Assembly: GCA_027676805.1 (NCBI GenBank)
Contig: JAQENU010000003.1
Coordinates: forward strand, 128,255 to 192,254
Length of the DNA: 64,000 nt
Direction: 5' to 3'
Source: Coprobacillaceae bacterium UN01-12pH3A
GTDB lineage: Bacteria > Bacillota_I > Bacilli_A > Erysipelotrichales > Coprobacillaceae
In this document: piece by piece, positions 54,148 to 62,167 of the stretch
Numbering within the stretch: position 1 is the stretch's first letter
How the letters are laid out: the number at the start of each line of letters is the position of its first letter
Program-made: the position numbers and the translations under genes
Notes under the pieces: model-generated
What the model was told of the DNA's origin: nothing
Database searches by the model: none
What the model saw: only the letters and a program-made list of their open reading frames with translations

Positions 54148-55394
54148 TATTTTCCCACCTTTCTTGCCATATCGTCTTTTTTAACGATCCCCTCTACTTT
54201 CACATATAAAACTTCCATCGGGTGATTGGCTACTTCTATTTTTTCCATATCTTCATTATATAACTCACTCACCACCATTTTGAAATTATCACGGTCGGGA
54301 CTGAAAAACTCAACTTCATCTCCTAATTTAAAATAGTTGCGCTGTTCGATTTTTGCCAGCTGAGTGAGTGGATTATAGTGCAGGACACGCATACAAAATT
54401 CCTGAGTAGGATGTTCGTCACGCAAATTAAATAACTGATCTTTTTGACTTGGCTTTTGATTATAGAAGCCAAGTGTCAAAGCACGATTCGCCGCTTTATT
54501 CAATTCATTTATATATTTGGCATCATATTCAAAATGATCCGGATCGGCACAGTACGCATCAATCAGTTTACGATATGTTGACACGACTGTTGCAATATAA
54601 TGCAGGGATTTCATTCTTCCTTCGATCTTAAAGGAATCAACGCCTAATTCAATCAGCTCGCCGATATGATCTACTAATGACAAATCCTTGCTGGACATAC
54701 TAAAAGGAATATCCTCATCTGTATTGATTTTTCTATCGTATTTATAAATATCATAATACCAGCGGCAAGATTGAGAGCAGCCGCCGCGATTAGCATCACG
54801 TCTAGAGTAATAATTTGACAGCATACATCTTCCTGAATAAGAGATACATAAAGCGCCATGGATAAAATATTCTACTTCAATATCGGTTTCTGCCATAATG
54901 GCTTTAAGATCCTGATAATCGACTTCACGTCCTAATACAACACGTTCCAGACCCTGCTTCTGCCAAAAACGAATAGCTTCAGCATTTGTTGAAGACAACT
55001 GTGTAGACACATGCACTTGCAAGGATAAATGCAGTTGCTTAGCTAAAAGCATAATATATGGATCAGCCACAATAATCGCTGCTACCCCAATTTCATCCAG
55101 CGCCTTTAAATAGTCGCTAATGCCTTCTAAATTTTCTTCATGAAGAATAATATTGCAGGTCACATGAATCTTTGCCCCATACTGATTGGCAAATTCCACT
55201 GCTTCCTTTATATCCTCCAAAGTAAAGTTAGAAGCCAGAGAACGCAGAGAAAACTCTTTACCACCGACAAATACAGCGTCAGCACCATACATGATGGCAA
55301 CTTTTAATTTCTCTAAGTTACCGGCCGGAGCCAATAGCTCTGGCTTTTTGGTAATCACTCTTTTCCCATCTATGATTGTACTAACGTTTCTCAT
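54147..55394 (-). CDS. U32 family protein, TrhP2-type tRNA hydroxylation factor (YrrO-like)
   Basis: 415 residues from the ATG at 55394 inside the end of the previous gene. U32 features: PELLAPAGNLEKLKVAIMYGADAVFVGG at the N-terminus, IHGALCISYSGRCMLSNYYSRRDANRGGCSQSCRWYY (the conserved Cys cluster) and SFKIEGRMKSLHYIATVVSTYR. A C-terminal EF-Tu-like barrel is visible (FKLGDEVEFFSPD). Known relatives (YrrN/YrrO, TrhP) use prephenate for 5-hydroxylation of wobble U34 in tRNA. Part of yrrN-yrrO-udk-greA. Confidence 0.9.
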   Translation of the reverse strand: MRNVSTIIDGKRVITKKPELLAPAGNLEKLKVAIMYGADAVFVGGKEFSLRSLASNFTLEDIKEAVEFANQYGAKIHVTCNIILHEENLEGISDYLKALDEIGVAAIIVADPYIMLLAKQLHLSLQVHVSTQLSSTNAEAIRFWQKQGLERVVLGREVDYQDLKAIMAETDIEVEYFIHGALCISYSGRCMLSNYYSRRDANRGGCSQSCRWYYDIYKYDRKINTDEDIPFSMSSKDLSLVDHIGELIELGVDSFKIEGRMKSLHYIATVVSTYRKLIDAYCADPDHFEYDAKYINELNKAANRALTLGFYNQKPSQKDQLFNLRDEHPTQEFCMRVLHYNPLTQLAKIEQRNYFKLGDEVEFFSPDRDNFKMVVSELYNEDMEKIEVANHPMEVLYVKVEGIVKKDDMARKVGK

Positions 55395-56265
55395 TTTCTT
55401 CACGCTTCCTTACATCTTCAATCTTATAAACTGTTCCGTCTTCCAAAAATCCATGATCATAGTCATGCTCAGGATACTTGCTTCTCAATTCTTTTTCTGT
55501 TTGATGATTTTGATAATAATCAATTACATCCAAAATATAATCATTGTCCAAATAAAGTGTTTCTATATAACCGTATTCTCCTGGAATTGACAAGTCCAAT
55601 GTACAAAGTTCATTCGTGGTATAAATATGCGTACCCGCTTCATCTTCATAGATATAAGAATACTCTTCTTTATTATTCACTTTGATCTTGATTTTATCTT
55701 GATAAGTGCTGGTTTCCGTTTTATTGATCTGCTGGAAATAGTTTGTCAGCAGCTCTCTTCTTGAACACGATATGTATTGTACTCCGTGAACAGGGACGAT
55801 GCATGGCTTCTGACTATGTGTTACGATAGCTTCCACTTCATCATAATGGAGCTGTCCGGCAAGCATAAAAGCATCTACCCCTAATAATGATAAGCTGTTA
55901 ATAGTCTGATGATTTGTATTCAAGGTATCTGGAGCATAAATCATTTTATAGGGTGCTTGCAGCTCCTGAACGATATTCAGCACGCCAAAATCCTGAAAAA
56001 CAATTCCGTCAATCTTACTATTCATCAGATCTTTTAAAAATACTTTTAATCCTGTTATTTCATGCTGGTGAAAAAGACGATTTACCAAAACATAGACTTG
56101 CATTCGATGATCGATTTTAGCTGTCATCTCTTGAATCTGTTTTATCGTACTATTTAAAATACCACCACTAGAATAATGATCCGTTCCGATGATTACCCCC
56201 GCTATCTGACGCTCAATCAAAGGCTCAATCATCTTCACATCATTTAAGTGAACAATATATTTCAT
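55381..56265 (-). CDS. U32 family protein, TrhP1-type (YrrN-like)
   Basis: 294 residues. Smaller U32-like partner: MIEPLIERQIAGVIIGTDHYSSGG, VYVLVNRLFHQHEI, PYKMIYAPDTLNTNHQ, PVHGVQYISCSRRELLTNYF (the SxRE/Cys region). It overlaps the trmR gene by 4 bases and the next U32 gene by 14-22. Expected to form a heterodimer with YrrO-like protein in tRNA uridine hydroxylation. Assignment rests on synteny plus partial family pattern. Confidence 0.85.
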   Translation of the reverse strand: MKYIVHLNDVKMIEPLIERQIAGVIIGTDHYSSGGILNSTIKQIQEMTAKIDHRMQVYVLVNRLFHQHEITGLKVFLKDLMNSKIDGIVFQDFGVLNIVQELQAPYKMIYAPDTLNTNHQTINSLSLLGVDAFMLAGQLHYDEVEAIVTHSQKPCIVPVHGVQYISCSRRELLTNYFQQINKTETSTYQDKIKIKVNNKEEYSYIYEDEAGTHIYTTNELCTLDLSIPGEYGYIETLYLDNDYILDVIDYYQNHQTEKELRSKYPEHDYDHGFLEDGTVYKIEDVRKREENEKR

Positions 56266-56870
56266 GCGTTTTCCTTTCTTCTAACCACGACAATCCCATC
56301 CCCCACCGGATAATAATGGGCATCATAAAGCTCATGGTCAAATATCCAATCTCTGAATCTTTTTATTTTCTTGACTAGTTGTCTTGTATTGCGGCTGCGG
56401 ATCTCTTCTATATGATCGACCATACCATGAAAATCCAAATTATCAACGATTACAATGCCGCCCTCTTTAATATAAGGAATATACTTCTCAAAAAAGCGCT
56501 GATATTGCGCCTTGGCTGCATCAATAAACAAAGCATCATAGCTTTTAAGCACCAGCCGACTTTCATCAAAGGTTAAGGCATTATCATGATGAAGATGAAT
56601 CCGATCCTTCAGTTTATATTTTTCAATATTCTCTTTTGCTTCCTGATAGCGTTCATCGTCCAGTTCAATAGTTTCCACAATCATCTGATCGACATTCGTC
56701 ACTAGGCGCATTGCAGAATAGCCAATAGCACTGCCAATTTCCAGTAAAGTCGCTGCTTTTTCTTCATTTAAAAGGCCGATCATAAAATCAAGCCCCTCTT
56801 TTTGCATTACCGGTATATTACGTTTTAATGCTTCTAATTCAATTATATCTAATGTTTTCTGATCTATCAT
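56262..56870 (-). CDS. trmR: tRNA 5-hydroxyuridine methyltransferase (YrrM)
   Basis: 202 residues of an O-methyltransferase (COMT-like) fold: LLEIGSAIGYSAMRL (SAM motif I), VETIELDDERYQEA, YDALFIDAAKAQYQRFFEKY (metal site) and GGIVIVDNLDFHGMV. Following the Bacillus order it should methylate 5-hydroxyuridine at U34 made by the two U32 proteins downstream to give mo5U. Starts 2 bases after the mltG stop; SD weak, so translation is probably coupled. Confidence 0.9.
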   Translation of the reverse strand: MIDQKTLDIIELEALKRNIPVMQKEGLDFMIGLLNEEKAATLLEIGSAIGYSAMRLVTNVDQMIVETIELDDERYQEAKENIEKYKLKDRIHLHHDNALTFDESRLVLKSYDALFIDAAKAQYQRFFEKYIPYIKEGGIVIVDNLDFHGMVDHIEEIRSRNTRQLVKKIKRFRDWIFDHELYDAHYYPVGDGIVVVRRKENA

Positions 56871-56871
56871 A

Positions 56872-57915
56872 CTAATACCACATATTTTCCTCTACAGCTT
56901 TATCATGTTCTTCTAATGTTTTAGAATAAATAACATTTCCATCTTTTAATGCAAAGAAGAATAAATAATCATGTTTTGAAGGCTTCAGACAGGCTTCAAT
57001 CGTTGTTTTATATACACTGCTGATCGGTCCTACCGGCAATCCTTTATACATATATGTATTATAAGGCGAATCCACTTCTAAATCTTCATATGAAATATCC
57101 AATCCGGTTCTTTGCAATGCGTACAAAACAGTAATATCACTTTGCAGATTCATATCAATATTTAAACGATTTTTAAAGACTCCGGCTATCATCGGCTTAT
57201 CCTGTTCATACAAAGATTCCCTTTCCACTACCGAAGTAAACGTCAAGAATTCATGCACACTCATGCCTGTCGCTTTAATCTGATCTAAATAAGACCCAAA
57301 AATTGTTTCTGACATATCCAGCATCAGCTTGGTATACCCTTCAATCGTTGCCTCTACACCCACTGTACTGTAAGTCTCCGGATATAAATAGCCTTCCAAT
57401 GGATAAAGCAGCTGATCATTTAATATATCTGTCGTTAAAAAGTCATACTGATCGATCAAGCTTTGCAGATAAGCCGGATCCTTCCATTTATTTAACACTT
57501 CCTCTTTTGAAACATTAAGTTCTTTGGCAATAATCTCTGCAATTTCAGGAATCGTCAGTCCCTCATTCACAGTAAACCCAGCTTGTACTAAATTTTCATA
57601 AGATCCGGTTGATAAAATATTGAAGATTGTTTTTAAATCCATATTTTTATTTAACTGGTATGTATTCACCTGAATGATGGGATAAGAATTAAACTTTAAG
57701 AATAACTGTGTAAAAAACTTACTCTTAATCAATCCTGATGTTTCTAATTCATTCACAACATCCCCATGGCTCATTCCTTCAACCACCGTAAATTGTACTT
57801 TTTCATCATTTTTTGAAACAGCTTTAATGGATTGCTGATAAGTCATAAAAAAACCAGCTCCGGCTATCATCACTACGACCACAACAGCAATAATACTTTT
57901 ATGTATACGTTTCAT
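56872..57915 (-). CDS. mltG: Endolytic peptidoglycan transglycosylase MltG (YceG-like)
   Basis: 347 residues, GGAGGT before the ATG. N-terminal membrane helix (5-25), a LysM-like domain (FTVVEGMSHGDVVNELETSGLI, 45-100), and the YceG catalytic domain with FLTFTSVVERESLYEQDKPMIAGVFKNRLNIDMNLQSD, which holds the catalytic Glu, and YNTYMYKGLPVGPI. It cuts nascent glycan strands, setting their length. First gene of its own transcript. Confidence 0.95.
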   Translation of the reverse strand: MKRIHKSIIAVVVVVMIAGAGFFMTYQQSIKAVSKNDEKVQFTVVEGMSHGDVVNELETSGLIKSKFFTQLFLKFNSYPIIQVNTYQLNKNMDLKTIFNILSTGSYENLVQAGFTVNEGLTIPEIAEIIAKELNVSKEEVLNKWKDPAYLQSLIDQYDFLTTDILNDQLLYPLEGYLYPETYSTVGVEATIEGYTKLMLDMSETIFGSYLDQIKATGMSVHEFLTFTSVVERESLYEQDKPMIAGVFKNRLNIDMNLQSDITVLYALQRTGLDISYEDLEVDSPYNTYMYKGLPVGPISSVYKTTIEACLKPSKHDYLFFFALKDGNVIYSKTLEEHDKAVEENMWY

Positions 57916-57936
57916 TCGTTACCTCCAAATAAGTTT

Positions 57937-57965
57937 ATTATAATCTATTTATCGACGGTTTTCAA
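57937..57965 (-). promoter_or_regulatory. Promoter of the mltG-greA operon
   Basis: Minus strand TTGAAA, 17-base spacer, TATAAT. Confidence 0.75.
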
Positions 57966-58092
57966 TTTATTATGCCTATAATAGCACAGAATATAAAGTT
58001 ATCATTTTTAAACACGCTGATAACAGATTTTCTTTATTTACAGCTTATCTGTTTTTAAATTTCTTCTTAACGGCTCAGTATATTCAGGCAAG

Positions 58093-58118
58093 AAAAAAAA
58101 GACTGATAAATCAGTCTT
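58093..58118 (-). terminator. Terminator after the DUF1292 gene
   Basis: On the minus strand AAGACTGA/TCAGTCTT with a 4-base loop and eight T. It overlaps the stop codon and ends the alaS transcript before mltG. Confidence 0.88.
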
Positions 58119-58485
58119 AATGGCAACATTCTCCGTCGTCACCGCAACAGCATTCGTGATCTTCACCATCATGGCATCCACATTCACCATCTCCTGAACA
58201 ATCACATTCTCCGTCACCATGATTGTGACATCCGCATCCACCTTCATCTTGAGCAACGAAGCTTTGGAATACTTCTTCGATCATTTCCCATTCTTCCGGT
58301 GATTCTACTTCATATAATTGTCCTTCATCATCGAATGAAGAAGCAAATACAGTTGGCTGTTCTTCTTTTGGATCAAAATATAAAACATATTTTTTTCCTG
58401 TTTCATCACTGTTGAATGTGAACAATACTTCTAAAGCATGTTCATTTCCTTGATCATCTGTCACTACGATTTGATTTGTATCCAT
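58117..58485 (-). CDS. DUF1292 protein (YrzB-like) with a Cys/His-rich tail
   Basis: 122 residues, AAAGGAG before the ATG. Residues 5-80 are the DUF1292 domain (IVVTDDQGNEHALEVLFTFNSDETGKKYVLYFD, EEWEMIEEVFQSF). YrzB relatives normally end there at about 90. Here the last 40 residues are built of Gly/Asp/Glu-spaced Cys and His (11 Cys, 5 His; for example GECDCSGDGECGCH), which looks metal-binding. It is the last gene of alaS-ireB-ruvX-DUF1292, the same position as yrzB. Confidence 0.88.
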   Translation of the reverse strand: MDTNQIVVTDDQGNEHALEVLFTFNSDETGKKYVLYFDPKEEQPTVFASSFDDEGQLYEVESPEEWEMIEEVFQSFVAQDEGGCGCHNHGDGECDCSGDGECGCHDGEDHECCCGDDGECCH

Positions 58486-58496
58486 TGTAATCTCCT

Positions 58497-58916
58497 TTAA
58501 TGGCTATCTAAATAAGACTGCAGAATTGTTACTGCTGCCATCTTATCGATAACTTTTTTTCTTTTTTTTCTTGATACATCTGCAAAGATCAGCGCATTTT
58601 CCGCTACCTTTGTCGTTAAACGCTCATCTGCAAGTATCACTTCAATTCCTTCGATATTCTTTTCAAGCTTTTCTTTATACTTGATTGACACTTCACCGCG
58701 AATACCGACATCGCCATTCATGTGTTTAGGCAAACCCAAAACAATTTTTTTAATGCCTTCCTGAGCACATAATTCTTTTACTCGAGGAATGCTCAAACTG
58801 TCTTGATTTTCCGCAAATCGGAATGTCTCAACCCCGTGGGCAATCATTCCTAACGCATCAGAAATGGCAATTCCTAACGTCTTTGACCCTAAATCAAGTC
58901 CCATTATTTTTTCCAT
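58497..58916 (-). CDS. ruvX: Putative pre-16S rRNA nuclease / Holliday junction resolvase-like protein
   Basis: 139 residues, normal for YqgF/RuvX. RNase H-like fold: MGLDLGSKTLGIAISDALGMIAHG at the N-terminus (catalytic Asp), VLGLPKHMNGDVG, and ILADERLTTKVAENAL with the second acidic site. Implicated in 16S rRNA 5'-end processing. Between the ireB and DUF1292 genes as in Bacillus (yrrK). Confidence 0.95.
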   Translation of the reverse strand: MEKIMGLDLGSKTLGIAISDALGMIAHGVETFRFAENQDSLSIPRVKELCAQEGIKKIVLGLPKHMNGDVGIRGEVSIKYKEKLEKNIEGIEVILADERLTTKVAENALIFADVSRKKRKKVIDKMAAVTILQSYLDSH

Positions 58917-58920
58917 AAAT

Positions 58921-59178
58921 CTACTTACTTTCCAAATAAAATTTTACGAGTTCTTCGATAATTTCATTGCGATCGATTTGCTGGATAATAGCACGTGCTC
59001 CCTTGTGACTAGAGATGTAAGCAGGATCATTTGAAATCAAATATCCGGCAATTTGATGTACGGCATTATAACCGCGTTCTTCTAATGCTGAAACAACCGT
59101 TTGTAAGTTTGAACGAATAACCTCTCGCTTAATATCTTCGGCACTGAAAATTCTTGTTGCTGTCATATCTTTCTCCAT
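58921..59178 (-). CDS. IreB family regulatory phosphoprotein (YrzL)
   Basis: 85 residues from the ATG at 59178 (GGGAG upstream; a GTG at 59187 is in frame). The conserved IreB body is clear: ATRIFSAEDIKREVIRSNLQTVVSALEERGYNAVHQIAGYLISNDPAYISSHKGARAIIQQIDRNEIIEELVKFYL. The Enterococcus homologue is phosphorylated by the kinase IreK and tunes cephalosporin resistance. Directly upstream of ruvX. Confidence 0.94.
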   Translation of the reverse strand: MEKDMTATRIFSAEDIKREVIRSNLQTVVSALEERGYNAVHQIAGYLISNDPAYISSHKGARAIIQQIDRNEIIEELVKFYLESK

Positions 59179-59240
59179 ATCAGTCACTCCCTTCTGCTAA
59201 TCCTCATAAGCATTGTACACTATTTATCGCAATTTATCTA

Positions 59241-61853
59241 CTATAAAGCTTTTTTAATTTCGCTAATTCCCAACAAAACCTTGTCCAATTCTTTTGTTCC
59301 GCCTTGAGCAAAATCAGGCTTTCCGCCACCACGCCCATTGCTGGCTGCACAAGCTGCTTTTACCAAATCTCCGGCTTTGTATCCCTTAGCGACAATATCC
59401 TCACTGACCGCTACATAATAAGTTGCTTTATCCTCTTCAACATTGATTAAAGCAACGATTCCGCTGCCTAATTGACTGCGATATTCAAAAGCAAGCTGCT
59501 TCGCTTCATTCGCACTCATTTGTTCCTGATTCACTAATAAGAATGGAATGCCATTGATCATTTCGACACTGCTTAATTTTTCTTTTGCTTCAATACTGTT
59601 GAGTTTAGAACGTAATTTTTCATTCTCTTTTTTACTTTCATTTAATTCAGCCTGCAAAGCTTCTACCTTCGTTAAAACTTCTGCCTTGTTTTTGAGTTTC
59701 AAAGTATCACTGATGGCATCGATCGTTTGAACTGCATGATTTAATGAAGCATAAGCAGCTTTTCCCGTTACTGCTTCAATACGGCGAATCCCTGACCCGA
59801 TACTTTCCTCCATTTCAATCTTAAAAATACCGATTGCAGATGTATTGGCAACATGACACCCACCACATAACTCTACCGAATATTCAGAAATATTGACCAC
59901 ACGGACTTCATCCCCATATTTTTCATCAAACAAAGCAGTTGCTCCTGAAGCAATAGCCTCATCTTTTGACATATGAGAAATATTGACCGGATAAGCCGCA
60001 AAGATTTTATCGTTTACAATGCTTTCAATCTTATTTAACTCTTCTTTACTTAGCTTTTCATAATGCGTAAAGTCAAAACGTAAACGCTGAGAATCCACAT
60101 AAGAACCCGCCTGTGCAATATGGCTGCCCAATACTTCTTTTAAAGCTGCCTGCAGTAAATGAGTCGCTGTATGGTTATTTTGAGTTTGATTTCTTAATGT
60201 CATATCGATTTCAAGCATAAGTTCATCGCCAACTTTTACTTGTCCATTCTTTATTTCTACATAATGTAAATGCTGTCCGTTTGGTGCTTTCAATACATTT
60301 GTACAGACTAAAGCCGTCGTATCATTTTGAATTGTTCCCTGATCTGCGCATTGACCACCCATCTGTGCATAAAAGTTCGTATGATCGAAAATAATTTCTC
60401 CGCTATCTTCTAATACATCAACCTGTACGCCATCTTTAAATAAACCGATGACTTTTGCCTTTAATGGCGTTGGGTCATAAGTAAATGCAGATGGTTCCAT
60501 AAATTTCATCAAATCTTCTTTTTGAGATCCCATTGATTCATTCCCGCCTCTGGCATTACGGGCACGCTCTTTTTGTTTTCTCATTTCTTCTTTAAAACCG
60601 TCTTCATCTACTTTTAGCTGATGCTCGGCTGCAATTTCTAAAGTTAATTCAAAAGGGAATCCATACGTATCATAAAGTTTAAACGCTGTTTTACCGTCAA
60701 TCGTATCCCCTTTCGTGTTAGCAATGATCTCTGAAAGCATCTTTTCTCCACCACTTAGTGTAGCGTGGAAACGCTCTTCTTCAATTTTCACCAGTTTTTT
60801 AATATATTCTACTTTCTCAGGCAAATACGTATAGAATTCTTTCATAATATCGGATACCACATCAACTAGATTAAACATGAAGGTTCCTTCAATCCCAATC
60901 TTTTTGCCATAGCGTACCGCACGTCGCAAAATTCTTCTTAATACATAGCCGCGTCCCTCGTTATCAAACTGAGCTCCGTCTGCCAAAGCAAATGTAACTG
61001 TACGAATATGATCGGCAATAATACGATAAGCCATTTTATCTTGTTCATAAGATACTTTTGCCAGTTTTTCTGCAGCCCTGATCGTCGGTAAAAAGAAATC
61101 TGTATCAAAGTTTGTTTCTCCTTCTTGGATAATGCTCACAATACGTTCCAATCCCATTCCGGTATCAATATTCTTTTTCGGCAGCTCCTGATAATCCTTA
61201 CGATCTACGCCCTCTTTCGCATTGAATTGAGAGAATACTAAATTCCATATTTCAACATAACGATCATTTTCTAATTCTTCATAGAATAATTTTGTACCGA
61301 TATGATCGGGATCATATTTTTCTCCGCGGTCATAAAAAATTTCTGAATCGGGTCCGCATGGTCCTTCTCCGATTTCCCAAAAGTTTCCTTCTGTTTTAAG
61401 CATATGATCTGGGTGAACCCCTTTTACGTTTACCCAATAATCATAAGCTTCTTCATCATCTTGATATACTGTAATATAAAGCTTATCTTTTTCAAATGCC
61501 AGCCACTGTTCACCGGTTAAAAATTCCCAAGCAAAATCAATCGCTTCTTTCTTAAAATAATCCCCGATAGAAAAGTTACCCAGCATTTCAAAGAATGTAT
61601 GGTGTCTGGCTGTTACCCCAACATTTTCAATATCGTTGGTACGAATTGATTTTTGTGCATTCGTAATTCTGGGTACATCCGGTGTAATCGTTCCATCAAA
61701 ATATTTTTTGAGTGCTGCCACCCCGCTGTTGATCCACAATAAAGTGGGATCACCATTAGGGATCAGCGAATGACTAGGCTCTACCTTATGTCCCTTGCTT
61801 TCAAAAAATTCTAAGAACAGTTGTCTAACTTGATTTCCGGTTAATTTTTTCAT
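59241..61853 (-). CDS. alaS: Alanine-tRNA ligase
   Basis: 870 residues, full length. Class II catalytic core (GDPTLLWINSGVAALKKYF, TARHHTFFEMLGNFSIGDYFKKEAI), the tRNA-recognition domain, the editing domain with HTATHLLQAALKEVLGSH and CGGCHVANT (zinc ligands), and a C-terminal coiled coil plus C-Ala domain ending GRGGGKPDFAQGG. AGGAGG before the ATG. Preceded by an Ala-specific T-box leader. Confidence 0.98.
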   Translation of the reverse strand: MKKLTGNQVRQLFLEFFESKGHKVEPSHSLIPNGDPTLLWINSGVAALKKYFDGTITPDVPRITNAQKSIRTNDIENVGVTARHHTFFEMLGNFSIGDYFKKEAIDFAWEFLTGEQWLAFEKDKLYITVYQDDEEAYDYWVNVKGVHPDHMLKTEGNFWEIGEGPCGPDSEIFYDRGEKYDPDHIGTKLFYEELENDRYVEIWNLVFSQFNAKEGVDRKDYQELPKKNIDTGMGLERIVSIIQEGETNFDTDFFLPTIRAAEKLAKVSYEQDKMAYRIIADHIRTVTFALADGAQFDNEGRGYVLRRILRRAVRYGKKIGIEGTFMFNLVDVVSDIMKEFYTYLPEKVEYIKKLVKIEEERFHATLSGGEKMLSEIIANTKGDTIDGKTAFKLYDTYGFPFELTLEIAAEHQLKVDEDGFKEEMRKQKERARNARGGNESMGSQKEDLMKFMEPSAFTYDPTPLKAKVIGLFKDGVQVDVLEDSGEIIFDHTNFYAQMGGQCADQGTIQNDTTALVCTNVLKAPNGQHLHYVEIKNGQVKVGDELMLEIDMTLRNQTQNNHTATHLLQAALKEVLGSHIAQAGSYVDSQRLRFDFTHYEKLSKEELNKIESIVNDKIFAAYPVNISHMSKDEAIASGATALFDEKYGDEVRVVNISEYSVELCGGCHVANTSAIGIFKIEMEESIGSGIRRIEAVTGKAAYASLNHAVQTIDAISDTLKLKNKAEVLTKVEALQAELNESKKENEKLRSKLNSIEAKEKLSSVEMINGIPFLLVNQEQMSANEAKQLAFEYRSQLGSGIVALINVEEDKATYYVAVSEDIVAKGYKAGDLVKAACAASNGRGGGKPDFAQGGTKELDKVLLGISEIKKAL

Positions 61854-61871
61854 AATGTCCTCCTTTAAAAT

Positions 61872-62075
61872 ATAAAAAGCCGCTCCTATAATAGGAACGA
61901 CTTAAATCGCGGTACCATCCTAATTCATGACTATCTGTCACACACTTAATTATGCAATAACGCTGCAAAGCGAACTTCTCCAAAGTAGCCTTCAATAATA
62001 TCCTTTAAAAACTTTCACCAACCGTTTTCTCTCTGTAAAATAGACATTATCTACTCATCTTCTTCACTGAATTAC
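61872..62075 (-). promoter_or_regulatory. T-box riboswitch (alanine), leader of alaS
   Basis: On the minus strand: Stem I with an AGAGAG-type bulge and GGTTGGTGAAAG distal loop, a GAAGGCTACTTTGGAG specifier region whose GCT (61989-61987) is an Ala codon, the T-box core AGGATGGTACCGCG (61921-61908), and a terminator (61901-61874: GTCGTTCC/GGAGCGGC then TTTTT). Uncharged tRNA-Ala should favour the antiterminator and turn on alaS. Confidence 0.95.
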
Positions 62076-62080
62076 CTAGA

Positions 62081-62109
62081 ATTATATAGTATAATACAAT
62101 AAATTTCAA
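62081..62109 (-). promoter_or_regulatory. Promoter of the alaS leader
   Basis: Minus strand TTGAAA (62109-62104), 17-base spacer, TATAAT (62086-62081); the leader starts about 6 bases later. Confidence 0.85.
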
Positions 62110-62167
62110 TACTCATCTACAAATATTATGTCATGTTTTTACAATTATAAACTTAAATCCTGTGATT

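Noticed and set aside
58038-58256. 72-codon ORF opposite frame over the Cys-rich tail
   Set aside because: It is another-frame reading of the repetitive tail and terminator, not an independent gene.
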